Assembly: GCA_964400655.1 (NCBI GenBank)
Contig: CAYNVN010000138.1
Location: 1 to 30,150, forward strand
DNA length: 30,150 nt
Direction: 5' to 3'
Source of the DNA: B16-G9 sp964400655
Lineage (GTDB): Bacteria; Bacteroidota; Bacteroidia; Bacteroidales; F082
Part shown: positions 16,399-24,846 of the stretch, one piece after another
Layout: each line of letters begins with the position of its first letter
Numbering within the stretch: position 1 is the stretch's first letter
The notes under the pieces: generated by a model
Told to the model about the DNA's origin: nothing
The model's database searches: none
The model's input: only the letters and a program-made list of their open reading frames with translations
Made by a program: the position numbers and the translations under genes

Positions 16399-17889
16399 AT
16401 GAAAGTATTTTTAAAAAGTTTTGGAGGAGCCGTTGCCGGCACATTGTTGGTGATAATAACCATGTACTTTTTTATTAAACCCGAAAATACCGAAACCGGC
16501 TATTCAACAGGTTTTAAACAAGCCAACTACACAGAAGCTGTAACATCAAATAAAACTCCTGCTACTGCCGCACCGGTTTCAGTTCCTGTTGCCATAGCCG
16601 AAACGCAAATCGATTTTACCACAGCTGCCGGAAAATCGGTAAATGCCGTAGTACACATCAAAACCGAAATGGCCGTTAAATCGGCTTATTATGATAATTT
16701 TTTCGGGCCGTTCCGCAACTATTTTTATCCGCAACAACCCAATAACATTGTTGCTTTTGGCTCGGGGGTAATAATTTCACCCGACGGATATATTGTTACC
16801 AACAACCATGTGGTGGATGGTGCCGATAAAATTACCGTTACCTTTAACGATAAAACCGAAAAAGAAGCCCGTGTAATAGGTACCGACCCCAGCACCGATT
16901 TGGCATTGATAAAAGTTGACGACAACAATCTGGAATATTTAACCTACGGTGATTCCGACAAACTGAAAGTCGGTGAATGGGTGCTGGCAGTTGGAAATCC
17001 GTTCAACCTGACTTCGACGGTAACCGCCGGAATTGTAAGCGCAAAAGCACGTAATATTAATATTCTGGGAGCACCCTCGGCCATTGAATCCTATATTCAA
17101 ACCGATGCTGTTGTTAATCGCGGTAACAGTGGCGGTGCACTGGTTAATGCCAAAGGCGAGCTGGTGGGAATAAATGCTGCCATTGCGTCGCATACGGGCG
17201 TTTACGAAGGATACTCGTTTGCCATTCCTGCCAACATTGTAAAAAAAGTGGTTGAAGACCTTAAAAACTACGGTGCCACCCAACGGGGATACCTTGGAGT
17301 GCAGGTCAGAAACATTGATGCACACTTTGCCCAATCGGTTGGCATTGATAATTTAAAAGGCGTTTATGTGGCCGGTGTTGTTGACGGCAGCGGTGCCGAT
17401 GACGCTGGAATAAAATCGGGAGACATAATCCTTTCCATTGACGGAAAACCCATCAACAGCCTTTCGGAATTAACCGGAATTGTGGGGCAATACAGACCCG
17501 GCGACAAGGTAACCGTTAAAATAGATACCGAAGAAGAGGGTGAAGAACTGGTACAGGTAACCCTGAAAAAACGCGACAACACCATAACCCTCGTTCGTCA
17601 TGCCGAATCGTTTTACAACAGCGACCTGGGAGCATGGCTGCAACAGGCTACAGATGAGGAACTTGAAAATATGAACATCAGCAACGGCCTAAAGGTTACC
17701 GACCTGAAAGACGGCATCCTGCAAAGAGGCGGAATAACCAAAGGGTTTGTTATTTATAACATCAACGGGGTGGCGGTAAACTCCGAAAACAGCCTTAAAA
17801 CCGCATTGAAGGCCAACAAGCATAATATTGTGAAACTTAAAGGTATGTATCCTGACGGCGTTAAAATTTCATTTGAATTTATCTTGTAA
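16399..17889 (+). CDS. HtrA/DegP-type periplasmic serine protease (Do)
   Basis: A 496-residue protein. An N-terminal membrane segment (about residues 8-26) serves as signal anchor or signal peptide. The trypsin-like domain has the complete triad: H137 in TNNHVVDGA, D167 in STDLALIKVD and S244 in NRGNSGGALVN. PDZ1 covers about 290-385 (RGYLGVQV..., SGDIILSIDGKPINS). A more divergent PDZ2 follows to the C-terminus (GLKVTDLKDGILQRGGITKGFVIYNINGVAVNS). It degrades or refolds damaged envelope proteins. The sigma factor gene follows after 70 bases but has its own promoter. Confidence 0.95.
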   Translation: MKVFLKSFGGAVAGTLLVIITMYFFIKPENTETGYSTGFKQANYTEAVTSNKTPATAAPVSVPVAIAETQIDFTTAAGKSVNAVVHIKTEMAVKSAYYDNFFGPFRNYFYPQQPNNIVAFGSGVIISPDGYIVTNNHVVDGADKITVTFNDKTEKEARVIGTDPSTDLALIKVDDNNLEYLTYGDSDKLKVGEWVLAVGNPFNLTSTVTAGIVSAKARNINILGAPSAIESYIQTDAVVNRGNSGGALVNAKGELVGINAAIASHTGVYEGYSFAIPANIVKKVVEDLKNYGATQRGYLGVQVRNIDAHFAQSVGIDNLKGVYVAGVVDGSGADDAGIKSGDIILSIDGKPINSLSELTGIVGQYRPGDKVTVKIDTEEEGEELVQVTLKKRDNTITLVRHAESFYNSDLGAWLQQATDEELENMNISNGLKVTDLKDGILQRGGITKGFVIYNINGVAVNSENSLKTALKANKHNIVKLKGMYPDGVKISFEFIL

Positions 17890-17894
17890 AAAAC

Positions 17895-17925
17895 TTGCTA
17901 TTTAGATTTTTTTTAAATAAATTTG
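17895..17925 (+). promoter_or_regulatory. promoter of the primary sigma factor gene
   Basis: TTG at 17895-17897 (-33 element) is followed after 20 bases by a perfect -7 box TAAATTTG at 17918-17925. This is the most complete Bacteroidota-type promoter in the window. The start codon is 34 bases further on. Confidence 0.7.
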
Positions 17926-17959
17926 TCAGCCCGTTTTTCTAAAAATATAAAATCAACCC

Positions 17960-18829
17960 ATGAGACAACTTAAAATCACAAAATCAATCACCAATCGAAA
18001 CACCGCATCGCTGGATAAATACCTTCAGGATATTGGCAAAGAAGGATTAATTACGGCTGATGAAGAGGTAGATTTGGCGAGGAAGATCAAAGCAGGTGAT
18101 AAAGTTGCTCTGGAGAAGCTGACCAAAGCCAACTTACGATTTGTTGTTTCTGTTGCCAAGCAATATCAAAATCAGGGCCTAAGCCTTCCCGACCTTATTA
18201 ACGAAGGCAACCTTGGCTTAATAAAAGCCGCTCAGCGATTTGACGAAACCCGCGGGTTCAAATTTATATCTTACGCTGTTTGGTGGATTCGACAGTCGAT
18301 TTTACAGGCACTTGCCGAGCAAAGCCGTATTGTGCGGTTGCCGTTGAATCAGGTAGGATCATTAAACAAAATCAAAAAAGCCACCTCCATGCTGGAACAG
18401 CAGCTGGAGCGGCCTCCGTCACCTGAGGAGATCGCAAAAGCGATGGAACTTCCGGAACACAAAATCGATGCGGCTTTAAAAATTTCAACAAAATTTGTTT
18501 CCATCGACGCACCGGTAGGCCAGGAAGAAGACACCAAGTTTTTAGACCTGTTTGTTCCAAAAGACACACCCAATACCGATGAAGACCTGATGCGGGAGTC
18601 GTTGGGGAAAGAGATTCAAAGATCGTTATCAACCTTAAGCGAAAAAGAGCGTGATGTGATTAACCTCTATTACGGACTTGGCGAAAAATCGCACGAATAT
18701 ACGCTTGAAGAGATTGCATCAAAATTTAATCTCACACGCGAAAGGGTACGTCAAATTAAAGAGAAGGCCATCAGACGACTTCGCAGCACTTCGCGAAGCA
18801 GATTGCTAAAAGCTTATCTGGGGCAATAA
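17960..18829 (+). CDS. rpoD: primary RNA polymerase sigma factor (RpoD/SigA type)
   Basis: A 289-residue sigma-70 with regions 1.2 (SLDKYLQDIGKEGLITADEEVDLARKI), 2 (KANLRFVVSVAKQYQNQGLSLPDLINEGNLGLIKAAQRFD and the -10 binding YAVWWIRQSILQALAEQSR), 3, and 4 (EYTLEEIASKFNLTRERVRQIKEKAIRRL). Region 1.1 is absent, as is normal for the short housekeeping sigma factor of Bacteroidota, which recognises TAnnTTTG. It directs transcription of most genes and so explains the -7 boxes seen in this window. It is flanked by its own promoter and a strong terminator. Confidence 0.96.
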   Translation: MRQLKITKSITNRNTASLDKYLQDIGKEGLITADEEVDLARKIKAGDKVALEKLTKANLRFVVSVAKQYQNQGLSLPDLINEGNLGLIKAAQRFDETRGFKFISYAVWWIRQSILQALAEQSRIVRLPLNQVGSLNKIKKATSMLEQQLERPPSPEEIAKAMELPEHKIDAALKISTKFVSIDAPVGQEEDTKFLDLFVPKDTPNTDEDLMRESLGKEIQRSLSTLSEKERDVINLYYGLGEKSHEYTLEEIASKFNLTRERVRQIKEKAIRRLRSTSRSRLLKAYLGQ

Positions 18830-18833
18830 CATT

Positions 18834-18868
18834 AAAAAAAGCCGGTTTAAAAAAAACCGGCTTTTTTT
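18834..18868. terminator. bidirectional terminator (rpoD / GH92)
   Basis: Seven A, an 8-bp stem GCCGGTTT/AAACCGGC (18841-18848 and 18854-18861) with an A-only loop, and seven T form a symmetrical terminator. It serves the sigma factor on the plus strand and can end the convergent GH92 transcript on the minus strand. Confidence 0.9.
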
Positions 18869-18928
18869 ATGTTTTTAAAATACCAAAAACATCAAAAACT
18901 TTTTCCCGGAAAAAACGGTTCCCAAGTC

Positions 18929-21910
18929 CTACTTTACCCAAAATTCATCAGTAAATATCCAGGAAGGATTGGGGTAACCTTTGTGCCATTCAGGGCATAC
19001 GGCACGGTTTTTTGCCACCAAGTGAACATACCGTACCTTTTTGTTGATGTTTTCCACTTTAAAATCTTTAATAATCACACCGCTTTGATGCGCATCAACC
19101 TCGTTTTTTACCACACCCGCATCTTCAAAATGAACTCCGTCGGTTGAAACCTCAAACGAAACCTGTAAAGGCATAAATATCCAGGCATTTTCATCCTGTA
19201 AAAAACCGATACCCATAGAGTGTATTGTTTGCACTTCTCCCAAATCAATAACCGCATCCACGTCAACCCCTTCGTAACCCTGCCAGTTTCCCGTTTTAAA
19301 ATCGGCACCCCCGCGAATGGTATTAATCAAAGCATTGTCGCCACCGGCCGTATATTGCGAACTGTATCCGGTTTTTAATGTAACCTTTCTGTTTTTGGGT
19401 ATTTTAAAAAATTCAGCATGTTCCGTAAAACTCTCCATTCCGTTTTTAACAGCCTTTGCCTCCATTGAAACGGAACTGTTAATTAAAAAGGGTGCATTGT
19501 AATTTTCCCACGAACCATTTTTCCTTTTTAGTTTGATCACCGCATTATTGTCCAGGTCTTCCAAACCAATTTGTTGTGATTCCATAAAGGTTTTTGATTT
19601 TGCTTTGAAAACAGGAACCGGTGTTATCGGGTTATCCGTAATCCGTCTTACCGGTCTGTCATCTGTTTTCACACCCCACGAATTGCCCGGTTTATCGCCC
19701 ATTTCAAAAACCAGCGTCCCTCCGTTCATAATCATATCGTGTGTTATATAAGAACGGGAATAAGATTTTCCGTTAAAGCTCACCGATTGGATATAATAAT
19801 TCTCATCGCTCCTGTTTTTAGCCTCAATAACAAACTGATGGCCGTCTTCCAGGTCGATTTCAACCCTGTCGAAAACCGGCGTACCAATTTCATACTGATC
19901 GGTTCCGGGCGTAACCGGATAAAATCCCATGGCACTCAACACATACCACGCCGACATCTGGCCACAATCTTCATTGCCTGCCAATCCATCAGGGGCATTT
20001 TTATAAAGATCGTGTGTAATGCGGTGCACAAGCTGTTGGGTTTTCCACGGTTTGCCAATAAAATTGTACAAATAGGCCATGTTATGGCTCGGTTCGTTAC
20101 CGTGTGCGTACTGGCCAATTAGTCCTGTAATATCCGACTGTTTTCTTCCCGTAAGTTCCGAGTTGGTTGTAAACAATTCGTCAAGTTTTGCCTCAAACCC
20201 TTTATCGCCTCCCAATAAATCGATTAAAGTGTTTACATCCTGCGGAACAAAAAAGTTGTACTGCCAGGTATTGGCTTCCGTCAGATTAAAATTTACCTGC
20301 CGCGGATCGAAAGGCTCGGTAAAACAGCCGTTGGCTTTGGCCCGGAAAAAACCACTGTTTTTATCAAAAATATTTTTGTAATACTGCGCCCGCCGGATAA
20401 ACCGGTCGTAAACCTGCTGTTCTCCCAGTTCTTTGGCTAACTGTGCAATACACCAGTCGTCGTAAGCATATTCCAGTGTTTTTGAAACCGATTCTCCCTC
20501 TTTATCCGACGGAATATATCCTTTGGTTTTATAATATTCCAAACCAAAATGATTTGCATCCGCCGTTTTAACCATGGCATTTAATGCCTGATGTGCATCA
20601 AAACCTCTGATCCCTTTTACATACGCATCAACTATAACCGGCACGGAATGATACCCTATCATGCAGTTGGTTTCGTTGGCGGCAAGCTCCCAAACCGGAA
20701 GCAGGCTGTCGTGACTGTACATATTCATCATGGAATTGATCAAATCGTTGGTACGCTCGCGTTCAATAATGGTAAACAAAGGATGCAACGCCCTAAAGGT
20801 ATCCCATAACGAAAAAACGGTGTACATGGTAAAACTGTCGTCCTTATGGATTTTATGATCGTGCCCCCTGAAACGGTAATTTACATCGGAATAAATATTG
20901 GGGGCCAGCATGCTGTGATAAAGTGCCGTATAAAAAACCGTTTTATCATTCTCCGAACCTCCGCTTACTTTTATTCTGCTTAACTCTTTATTCCACTTTT
21001 TATAAGCCGTTTGACGAACAGAGTCAAAATCATACCCCTTGTACATTTCGGCTTTCAAATTTTCGTAAGCACCCGTCATATCCACCGGTGAAATTGCCGT
21101 TTTTACAACAATCTGTTCTCCCTCTTCGGTTTCAAAATCAAACCATACTTTTACATTTTTCCCCCTCACGCCCGGCTGAAAAGGAACCATCTCGCCATTA
21201 ATTACCGTTCCGTACGATTTAAAAGGTTTTGAAAAAGAGGTGTAAAAAAACAGATATTGGTTATCGGCCCAGCCGTCGGTTTGCCGGTAACCGGTAACTT
21301 CATGATCGCCCCGAATCAAAAACTCGGCGTGTAATATCTTTTCGGTTGTAACCGCTTCCTGCAAATCAAGAATAATATGAGCATGCTTTGATTTGGGAAA
21401 AGTATAACGCTGTACCCCTACCCTTTCGGTGGCGGTCAGCTCCACATCAATATCGTAATCATCAAGGTGTACTTTGTAATAACCCGCTTCGGCAATTTCG
21501 GTTTTATGACTGAACCGTGAAGCATAACCGGAATCGGGAGCAATGGCTGTTGACGGCTCAACCTGCAAATTGCCCGTGGTGGGCATAAACCTGATATCGC
21601 CATAATCACCCACACCTGTTCCGCTCAAATGGGTATGGCTAAAACCCAAAATCACATCATCCGAATAGTGGTATCCGGAACAGTGATCCCAATCGTTGAT
21701 TTTGGTATCGGGGCTAAGCTGCACCATGCCAAACGGAACTACGGCACCCGGATAGGTATGCCCGTGTCCGCCGGTTCCGATAAACGGATTTACAAAATCA
21801 GCCGGTTCAACAGCTGTTTTACCCTTCTTACATGATGAAAATGCAACAACAAACACCAATGGCAATACAACCATTAACCACCGTTTCAATGAAAACCAAT
21901 ATTTTTCCAT
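18929..21910 (-). CDS. GH92 family alpha-mannosidase lipoprotein
   Basis: A 993-residue lipoprotein with lipobox at C27 (VVAFSSC). The GH92 N-terminal domain begins at DFVNPFIGTGGHGHTYPGAVVPFGMVQLSPDT, and the (alpha/alpha)6 catalytic domain includes FSLWDTFRALHPLFT, ANETNCMIGYHSVP and GNEDCGQMSAWYVLSAMGFYP; the glutamate in GNEDCGQ belongs to the catalytic centre of the family. These enzymes are calcium-dependent inverting exo-mannosidases acting mainly on alpha-1,2-linked mannose of N-glycans or yeast mannan. After about residue 740 come a chitobiase-C/FN3-like part and a discoidin (F5/8 C)-like domain, an extended C-terminus that is not universal in the family. It is not in a visible polysaccharide-utilisation locus, as no SusC/SusD pair adjoins it. 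Confidence 0.92.
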   Translation of the reverse strand: MEKYWFSLKRWLMVVLPLVFVVAFSSCKKGKTAVEPADFVNPFIGTGGHGHTYPGAVVPFGMVQLSPDTKINDWDHCSGYHYSDDVILGFSHTHLSGTGVGDYGDIRFMPTTGNLQVEPSTAIAPDSGYASRFSHKTEIAEAGYYKVHLDDYDIDVELTATERVGVQRYTFPKSKHAHIILDLQEAVTTEKILHAEFLIRGDHEVTGYRQTDGWADNQYLFFYTSFSKPFKSYGTVINGEMVPFQPGVRGKNVKVWFDFETEEGEQIVVKTAISPVDMTGAYENLKAEMYKGYDFDSVRQTAYKKWNKELSRIKVSGGSENDKTVFYTALYHSMLAPNIYSDVNYRFRGHDHKIHKDDSFTMYTVFSLWDTFRALHPLFTIIERERTNDLINSMMNMYSHDSLLPVWELAANETNCMIGYHSVPVIVDAYVKGIRGFDAHQALNAMVKTADANHFGLEYYKTKGYIPSDKEGESVSKTLEYAYDDWCIAQLAKELGEQQVYDRFIRRAQYYKNIFDKNSGFFRAKANGCFTEPFDPRQVNFNLTEANTWQYNFFVPQDVNTLIDLLGGDKGFEAKLDELFTTNSELTGRKQSDITGLIGQYAHGNEPSHNMAYLYNFIGKPWKTQQLVHRITHDLYKNAPDGLAGNEDCGQMSAWYVLSAMGFYPVTPGTDQYEIGTPVFDRVEIDLEDGHQFVIEAKNRSDENYYIQSVSFNGKSYSRSYITHDMIMNGGTLVFEMGDKPGNSWGVKTDDRPVRRITDNPITPVPVFKAKSKTFMESQQIGLEDLDNNAVIKLKRKNGSWENYNAPFLINSSVSMEAKAVKNGMESFTEHAEFFKIPKNRKVTLKTGYSSQYTAGGDNALINTIRGGADFKTGNWQGYEGVDVDAVIDLGEVQTIHSMGIGFLQDENAWIFMPLQVSFEVSTDGVHFEDAGVVKNEVDAHQSGVIIKDFKVENINKKVRYVHLVAKNRAVCPEWHKGYPNPSWIFTDEFWVK

Positions 21911-22081
21911 GCTAAAAATGTTTTTTTACAAATTAAACGATTTATCAAACATCCATATTAAAAACCCAAATGAAATATAATTTATAAACATAAAAAAAAG
22001 AAAAGCGTGTTTCTATTTGTAAACCACATTTTAAAATGATGCAGGAAAAATAATTAATCCTTATTTAGAATGTTTTTTAAT
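21911..22081. other. intergenic between GH92 and E1 genes, no clear feature
   Basis: AT-rich. On the minus strand a one-mismatch -7 box lies at 21929-21936 (TTAATTTG) and may serve GH92. Nothing else is seen. Confidence 0.35.
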
Positions 22082-22089
22082 TACCTTTG
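22082..22089 (+). promoter_or_regulatory. -7 box of the fused E1 gene
   Basis: TACCTTTG is a perfect TAnnTTTG match ending 23 bases before the start codon. No -33 TTTG is seen at the normal distance. Confidence 0.6.
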
Positions 22090-22112
22090 CAGTCTGAAAT
22101 TAAAGCAGGATA

Positions 22113-24533
22113 ATGAGCAAAGCAAAGAACATTCTAAAAGAAACAGGTTTAACAAAAAAAGAGATACCTAACGACTATCGCATAGCCAACGAAAGCAGGC
22201 AGGCAAGCATTTTAGGAAGAAGAGAAGTGTTAACGGGAAAGGCTAAATTCGGCCTTTTCGGCGACGGTAAGGAGATTCCCCAGCTGGCCATGGCAAAGGC
22301 ATTTAAAAACGGCGACTGGCGTTCGGGATATTATCGCGACCAAACCTTTATGCTGGCAACGGGCATGATGACACTCGAAGAGGTATTCGCACAGCTTTAC
22401 GGCGACACCGACCCCAAAGCCAACCCGGCCAACGGCGGACGATTGATGAACAACCATTTTGCTTCCCGCAGTCTTGACGACAAAGGTGAGTGGAAAAACC
22501 TTATGGAACAAAAAAACTCCGCTCCCGACAGCTCTCCTACGGCAAGCCAAATGCCACGACTCCTCGGACTGGCAATGGCCTCAAACTATTATAAACAGAG
22601 CAAAGCACATCCGCTGTTCAAAAAATTCAGCAACAACGGAAACGAGGTTGCATTCGGCACCATAGGAAATGCCTCCACGGCGGAGGGTTACTTTTTTGAA
22701 ACCATCAATGCCGCAGGTGTTACACAGGTTCCCATGGTGATGTCCATTTGGGATGACGGCTGGGGTATTTCGGTTCCCAACGACAAACAAATTACTAAAA
22801 ACAGCATTTCCGAAATTCTAAAAGGTTTCCAAAAAGAAGAAAATACCAACGGGCTGGACATTTACAAAGCCGATTGTGGTGATTATGCCGGTTTGACAAA
22901 GCTATACAAAAAAGTTGTTGACAAAACCCGGAAAACCCATATACCATCGGTTATACACGTAACGGACTGCACCCAGCCACTGGGGCACTCCACATCGGGT
23001 TCGCACGAAAGATACAAATCGAAAGAACAGCTTGAAGGCGAAACAAAACGCGATCCCATACTGAAAATGAGAAACTGGATTATTAGTTCGGGAGTTGCCA
23101 CGGCAGACGAGCTGGATGAAATTGAAAAAGATGCCGTTAAAACGGCAAGAGAAGCCAAAAAAAAGGCATGGAAAAACTTTACAAATCCGCTTCATAAAAA
23201 AAGAGACGAATTCATTAAGATGGTTGAAACCACCTCCTGCCATTGTGCATCTACCGATGACATCCATAACATAACCGACCATCTTAAAAAAACAGGCGAC
23301 CCCATTAGAAAAGATATTTATTCGGCAGCCCGCCGTATTTTATGGCAACTCTGCGACGATTGCAGCGTACCCCACGACTCGCTGCGAACCAAAATTACCA
23401 ACTGGCTGACAGAAGAGCTGGCCGACAGCAGAAAACGCTACAGCTCTCACCTTTACAGCCAAACCGAAAAATCGGCGTTAAAAGTCAAACCTGTTGCTCC
23501 TGTTTATGACGAAAAGGAAGAATATATTCCGGGAAGAGAGGTGTTAAGGGATAACTTCGATTACCTGTTCAAAACCAATCCGCTGGTATTGGCATTTGGC
23601 GAAGATGTGGGAAAAATAGGCGGGGTTAACCAAACCTACGAAGGGCTTCAAAAAAAATACGGAGAAAACAGAATATTTGATACCGGTATTCGCGAAGCAA
23701 CCATTGTAGGCCAGGGACTGGGTATGGCCATGCGTGGTTTGCGCCCCATCGCCGAAATACAATATTTCGATTATCTGCTTTACGGATTACAGGTTCTTAG
23801 CGATGACGTGGCCACCCTGCACTACCGGACCAACGGTGGCCAAAAAGCACCCCTGATTATAAGTACAAGAGGCCATCGCCTTGAAGGTATTTGGCATGCA
23901 GGCTCACCCTTAAGCATGGTTATTAATTCGGTAAGAGGTATGCACGTTGCGGTTCCGCGGAACATGACGCAGGCCGCCGGGTTTTATAACACTTACATGG
24001 AATCGGACCAGCCGGTAATTATTATTGAACCCCTTAACGGTTACCGTTTACGCGAAAGAAAACCCCTTAACACTGGTGAATTTAAAACTCCGGTGGGTGT
24101 TCCCGAAGTGCTTATTGAAGGTACCGATATTACTTTGGTAACTTACGGTTCGTGCGTAAGAATTGCGCAGGATGCCATGAAACTGTTGTCAAAATTTAAT
24201 GTTTCGGCAGAGCTTATCGACGTACAAACACTGGTTCCTTTCGATGTAAACGGTGTAATCATCGAATCGCTGAAAAAAACCAACAAAATCATCTTTTTTG
24301 ACGAAGATGTTCCGGGAGGAGCCACTTCGTATATGATGCAAAAGGTTTTGGAAGATATGAACGGTTATTACTATCTCGATGCCAAACCCGAAACCGTTAC
24401 GGCCAATGCCCACAGGGCTGCTTACAGTACCGATGGCGATTATTTTTCAAATCCCAACGAGGAAGATGTTTTTGAACGGGTTTATCAGGTAATGCACCAG
24501 TACGATCCGAAAAAATATCCTGCAGTGTTTTAA
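22113..24533 (+). CDS. fused 2-oxoacid dehydrogenase E1 alpha/beta subunit
   Basis: An 806-residue single-chain E1: an alpha-type TPP domain (about 1-400), a linker (about 400-470) and a beta-type transketolase pyrimidine domain plus C-terminal domain (about 475-806, with LAFGEDVGKIGGVNQTYEGL, FDTGIREATIVGQGLGMAMRGLRPIAEIQ and a C-terminal DVQTLVPFDVNGVI). E1 decarboxylates a 2-oxoacid, most likely branched-chain, and passes the acyl group to lipoyl-E2. No E2 or E3 gene is adjacent. The TPP motif, usually GDG...NN, is GNA (185-187) and DD (214-215) here; such changes also occur in the Bacteroidota fused family as I remember it. The substrate (branched-chain 2-oxoacid versus pyruvate) is inference. 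Confidence 0.9.
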   Translation: MSKAKNILKETGLTKKEIPNDYRIANESRQASILGRREVLTGKAKFGLFGDGKEIPQLAMAKAFKNGDWRSGYYRDQTFMLATGMMTLEEVFAQLYGDTDPKANPANGGRLMNNHFASRSLDDKGEWKNLMEQKNSAPDSSPTASQMPRLLGLAMASNYYKQSKAHPLFKKFSNNGNEVAFGTIGNASTAEGYFFETINAAGVTQVPMVMSIWDDGWGISVPNDKQITKNSISEILKGFQKEENTNGLDIYKADCGDYAGLTKLYKKVVDKTRKTHIPSVIHVTDCTQPLGHSTSGSHERYKSKEQLEGETKRDPILKMRNWIISSGVATADELDEIEKDAVKTAREAKKKAWKNFTNPLHKKRDEFIKMVETTSCHCASTDDIHNITDHLKKTGDPIRKDIYSAARRILWQLCDDCSVPHDSLRTKITNWLTEELADSRKRYSSHLYSQTEKSALKVKPVAPVYDEKEEYIPGREVLRDNFDYLFKTNPLVLAFGEDVGKIGGVNQTYEGLQKKYGENRIFDTGIREATIVGQGLGMAMRGLRPIAEIQYFDYLLYGLQVLSDDVATLHYRTNGGQKAPLIISTRGHRLEGIWHAGSPLSMVINSVRGMHVAVPRNMTQAAGFYNTYMESDQPVIIIEPLNGYRLRERKPLNTGEFKTPVGVPEVLIEGTDITLVTYGSCVRIAQDAMKLLSKFNVSAELIDVQTLVPFDVNGVIIESLKKTNKIIFFDEDVPGGATSYMMQKVLEDMNGYYYLDAKPETVTANAHRAAYSTDGDYFSNPNEEDVFERVYQVMHQYDPKKYPAVF

Positions 24534-24535
24534 AA

Positions 24536-24551
24536 GGAAAAAATTTTTTCC
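24536..24551. terminator. 16-bp palindrome after the E1 gene, possible weak terminator
   Basis: GGAAAAAATTTTTTCC is a perfect palindrome beginning 2 bases after the E1 stop, with flanking TAAAA and TTTTA that could extend the stem with a bulge. It lacks a long T-run, so a terminator role is tentative. Confidence 0.35.
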
Positions 24552-24580
24552 CGTTTTATCAGTTCGTTTCAAATATAAAA

Positions 24581-24588
24581 TAAATTTG
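24581..24588 (+). promoter_or_regulatory. -7 box of the FMN-riboswitch transcript
   Basis: TAAATTTG, a perfect match, ends 6 bases before the first base of the riboswitch P1 stem. The predicted transcript starts almost exactly with the aptamer. Confidence 0.65.
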
Positions 24589-24594
24589 CCCCGA

Positions 24595-24715
24595 TTTTCT
24601 TCGGGGCAGGGTGTAATTCCCTACCGGCGGTGACAGCCCGCGACTCGCATCTGTGATGCGACTGATTTGGTGAAATTCCAAAGCCGACGGTTAAAGTCCG
24701 GATGGTAGAAGAAAA
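24595..24715 (+). ncRNA. FMN riboswitch (RFN element)
   Basis: All conserved RFN blocks are present in order: CTTCGGGGCAGGG, TTCCCTACCGGCGGT, an AGCCCGCGA segment, a variable hairpin (TCGCATCTGTGATGCGA), TGATTTGGTGAAATTCCAAAGCCGACGG, AAAGTCCGGATGG and the closing GTAGAAG. P1 pairs 24595-24602 with 24708-24715 (8 bp). FMN binding stabilises the fold and normally turns down riboflavin synthesis or transport genes. The only gene downstream on this strand is a TonB-dependent receptor. Confidence 0.97.
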
Positions 24716-24746
24716 CATGGTTAAAGCATATCTATTTTAAGGTAAA

Positions 24747-24764
24747 CGGCATTTGTTGATGCCG
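24747..24764 (+). promoter_or_regulatory. linker hairpin in the riboswitch expression platform
   Basis: CGGCAT / ATGCCG form a perfect 6-bp stem with a 6-base loop. The following bases are pyrimidine-rich but contain no true T-run, so it is weak as a terminator. It would sit as a side stem inside the proposed antisequestor helix. Confidence 0.55.
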
Positions 24765-24781
24765 GTTGTCTTTCCTGTTGT

Positions 24782-24839
24782 ATGTTTTCAATCCATCGGC
24801 TCCGGAACAAATCGTTAACGGAGTTATCATTGAAAACAT
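24782..24839 (+). promoter_or_regulatory. translation-sequestering stem-loop before the receptor start codon
   Basis: ATGTTTTCAAT (24782-24792) and ATTGAAAACAT (24829-24839) form an 11-bp stem. Inside it lies a second stem, CTCCG (24800-24804) with CGGAG (24819-24823), extendable by two G-U pairs. The right arm ends 7 bases before the ATG at 24847, in the ribosome-binding region. The left arm can alternatively pair with 24711-24718 in the aptamer's P1 3' strand, giving mutually exclusive folds. Confidence 0.65.
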
Positions 24840-24846
24840 TCTTTAA

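Noticed and set aside
18929..21910. Polysaccharide utilisation locus around the GH92 gene
   Set aside because: No SusC/SusD pair, regulator or second glycosidase is adjacent. The TonB receptor at 24847 is separated, carries its own FMN riboswitch and has no SusD.
24717..24740. A 7-codon mini-ORF (MVKAYLF) directly after the FMN aptamer, possible leader peptide
   Set aside because: It has no runs of informative codons, and its ATG lies in the segment that explains itself as the antisequestor arm. Too short to support.
24747..24775. Classical transcription terminator within the riboswitch leader
   Set aside because: The stem CGGCAT/ATGCCG is short and the following bases contain only short T clusters (GTTGTCTTTCC). 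The translational sequestor explains the leader better.
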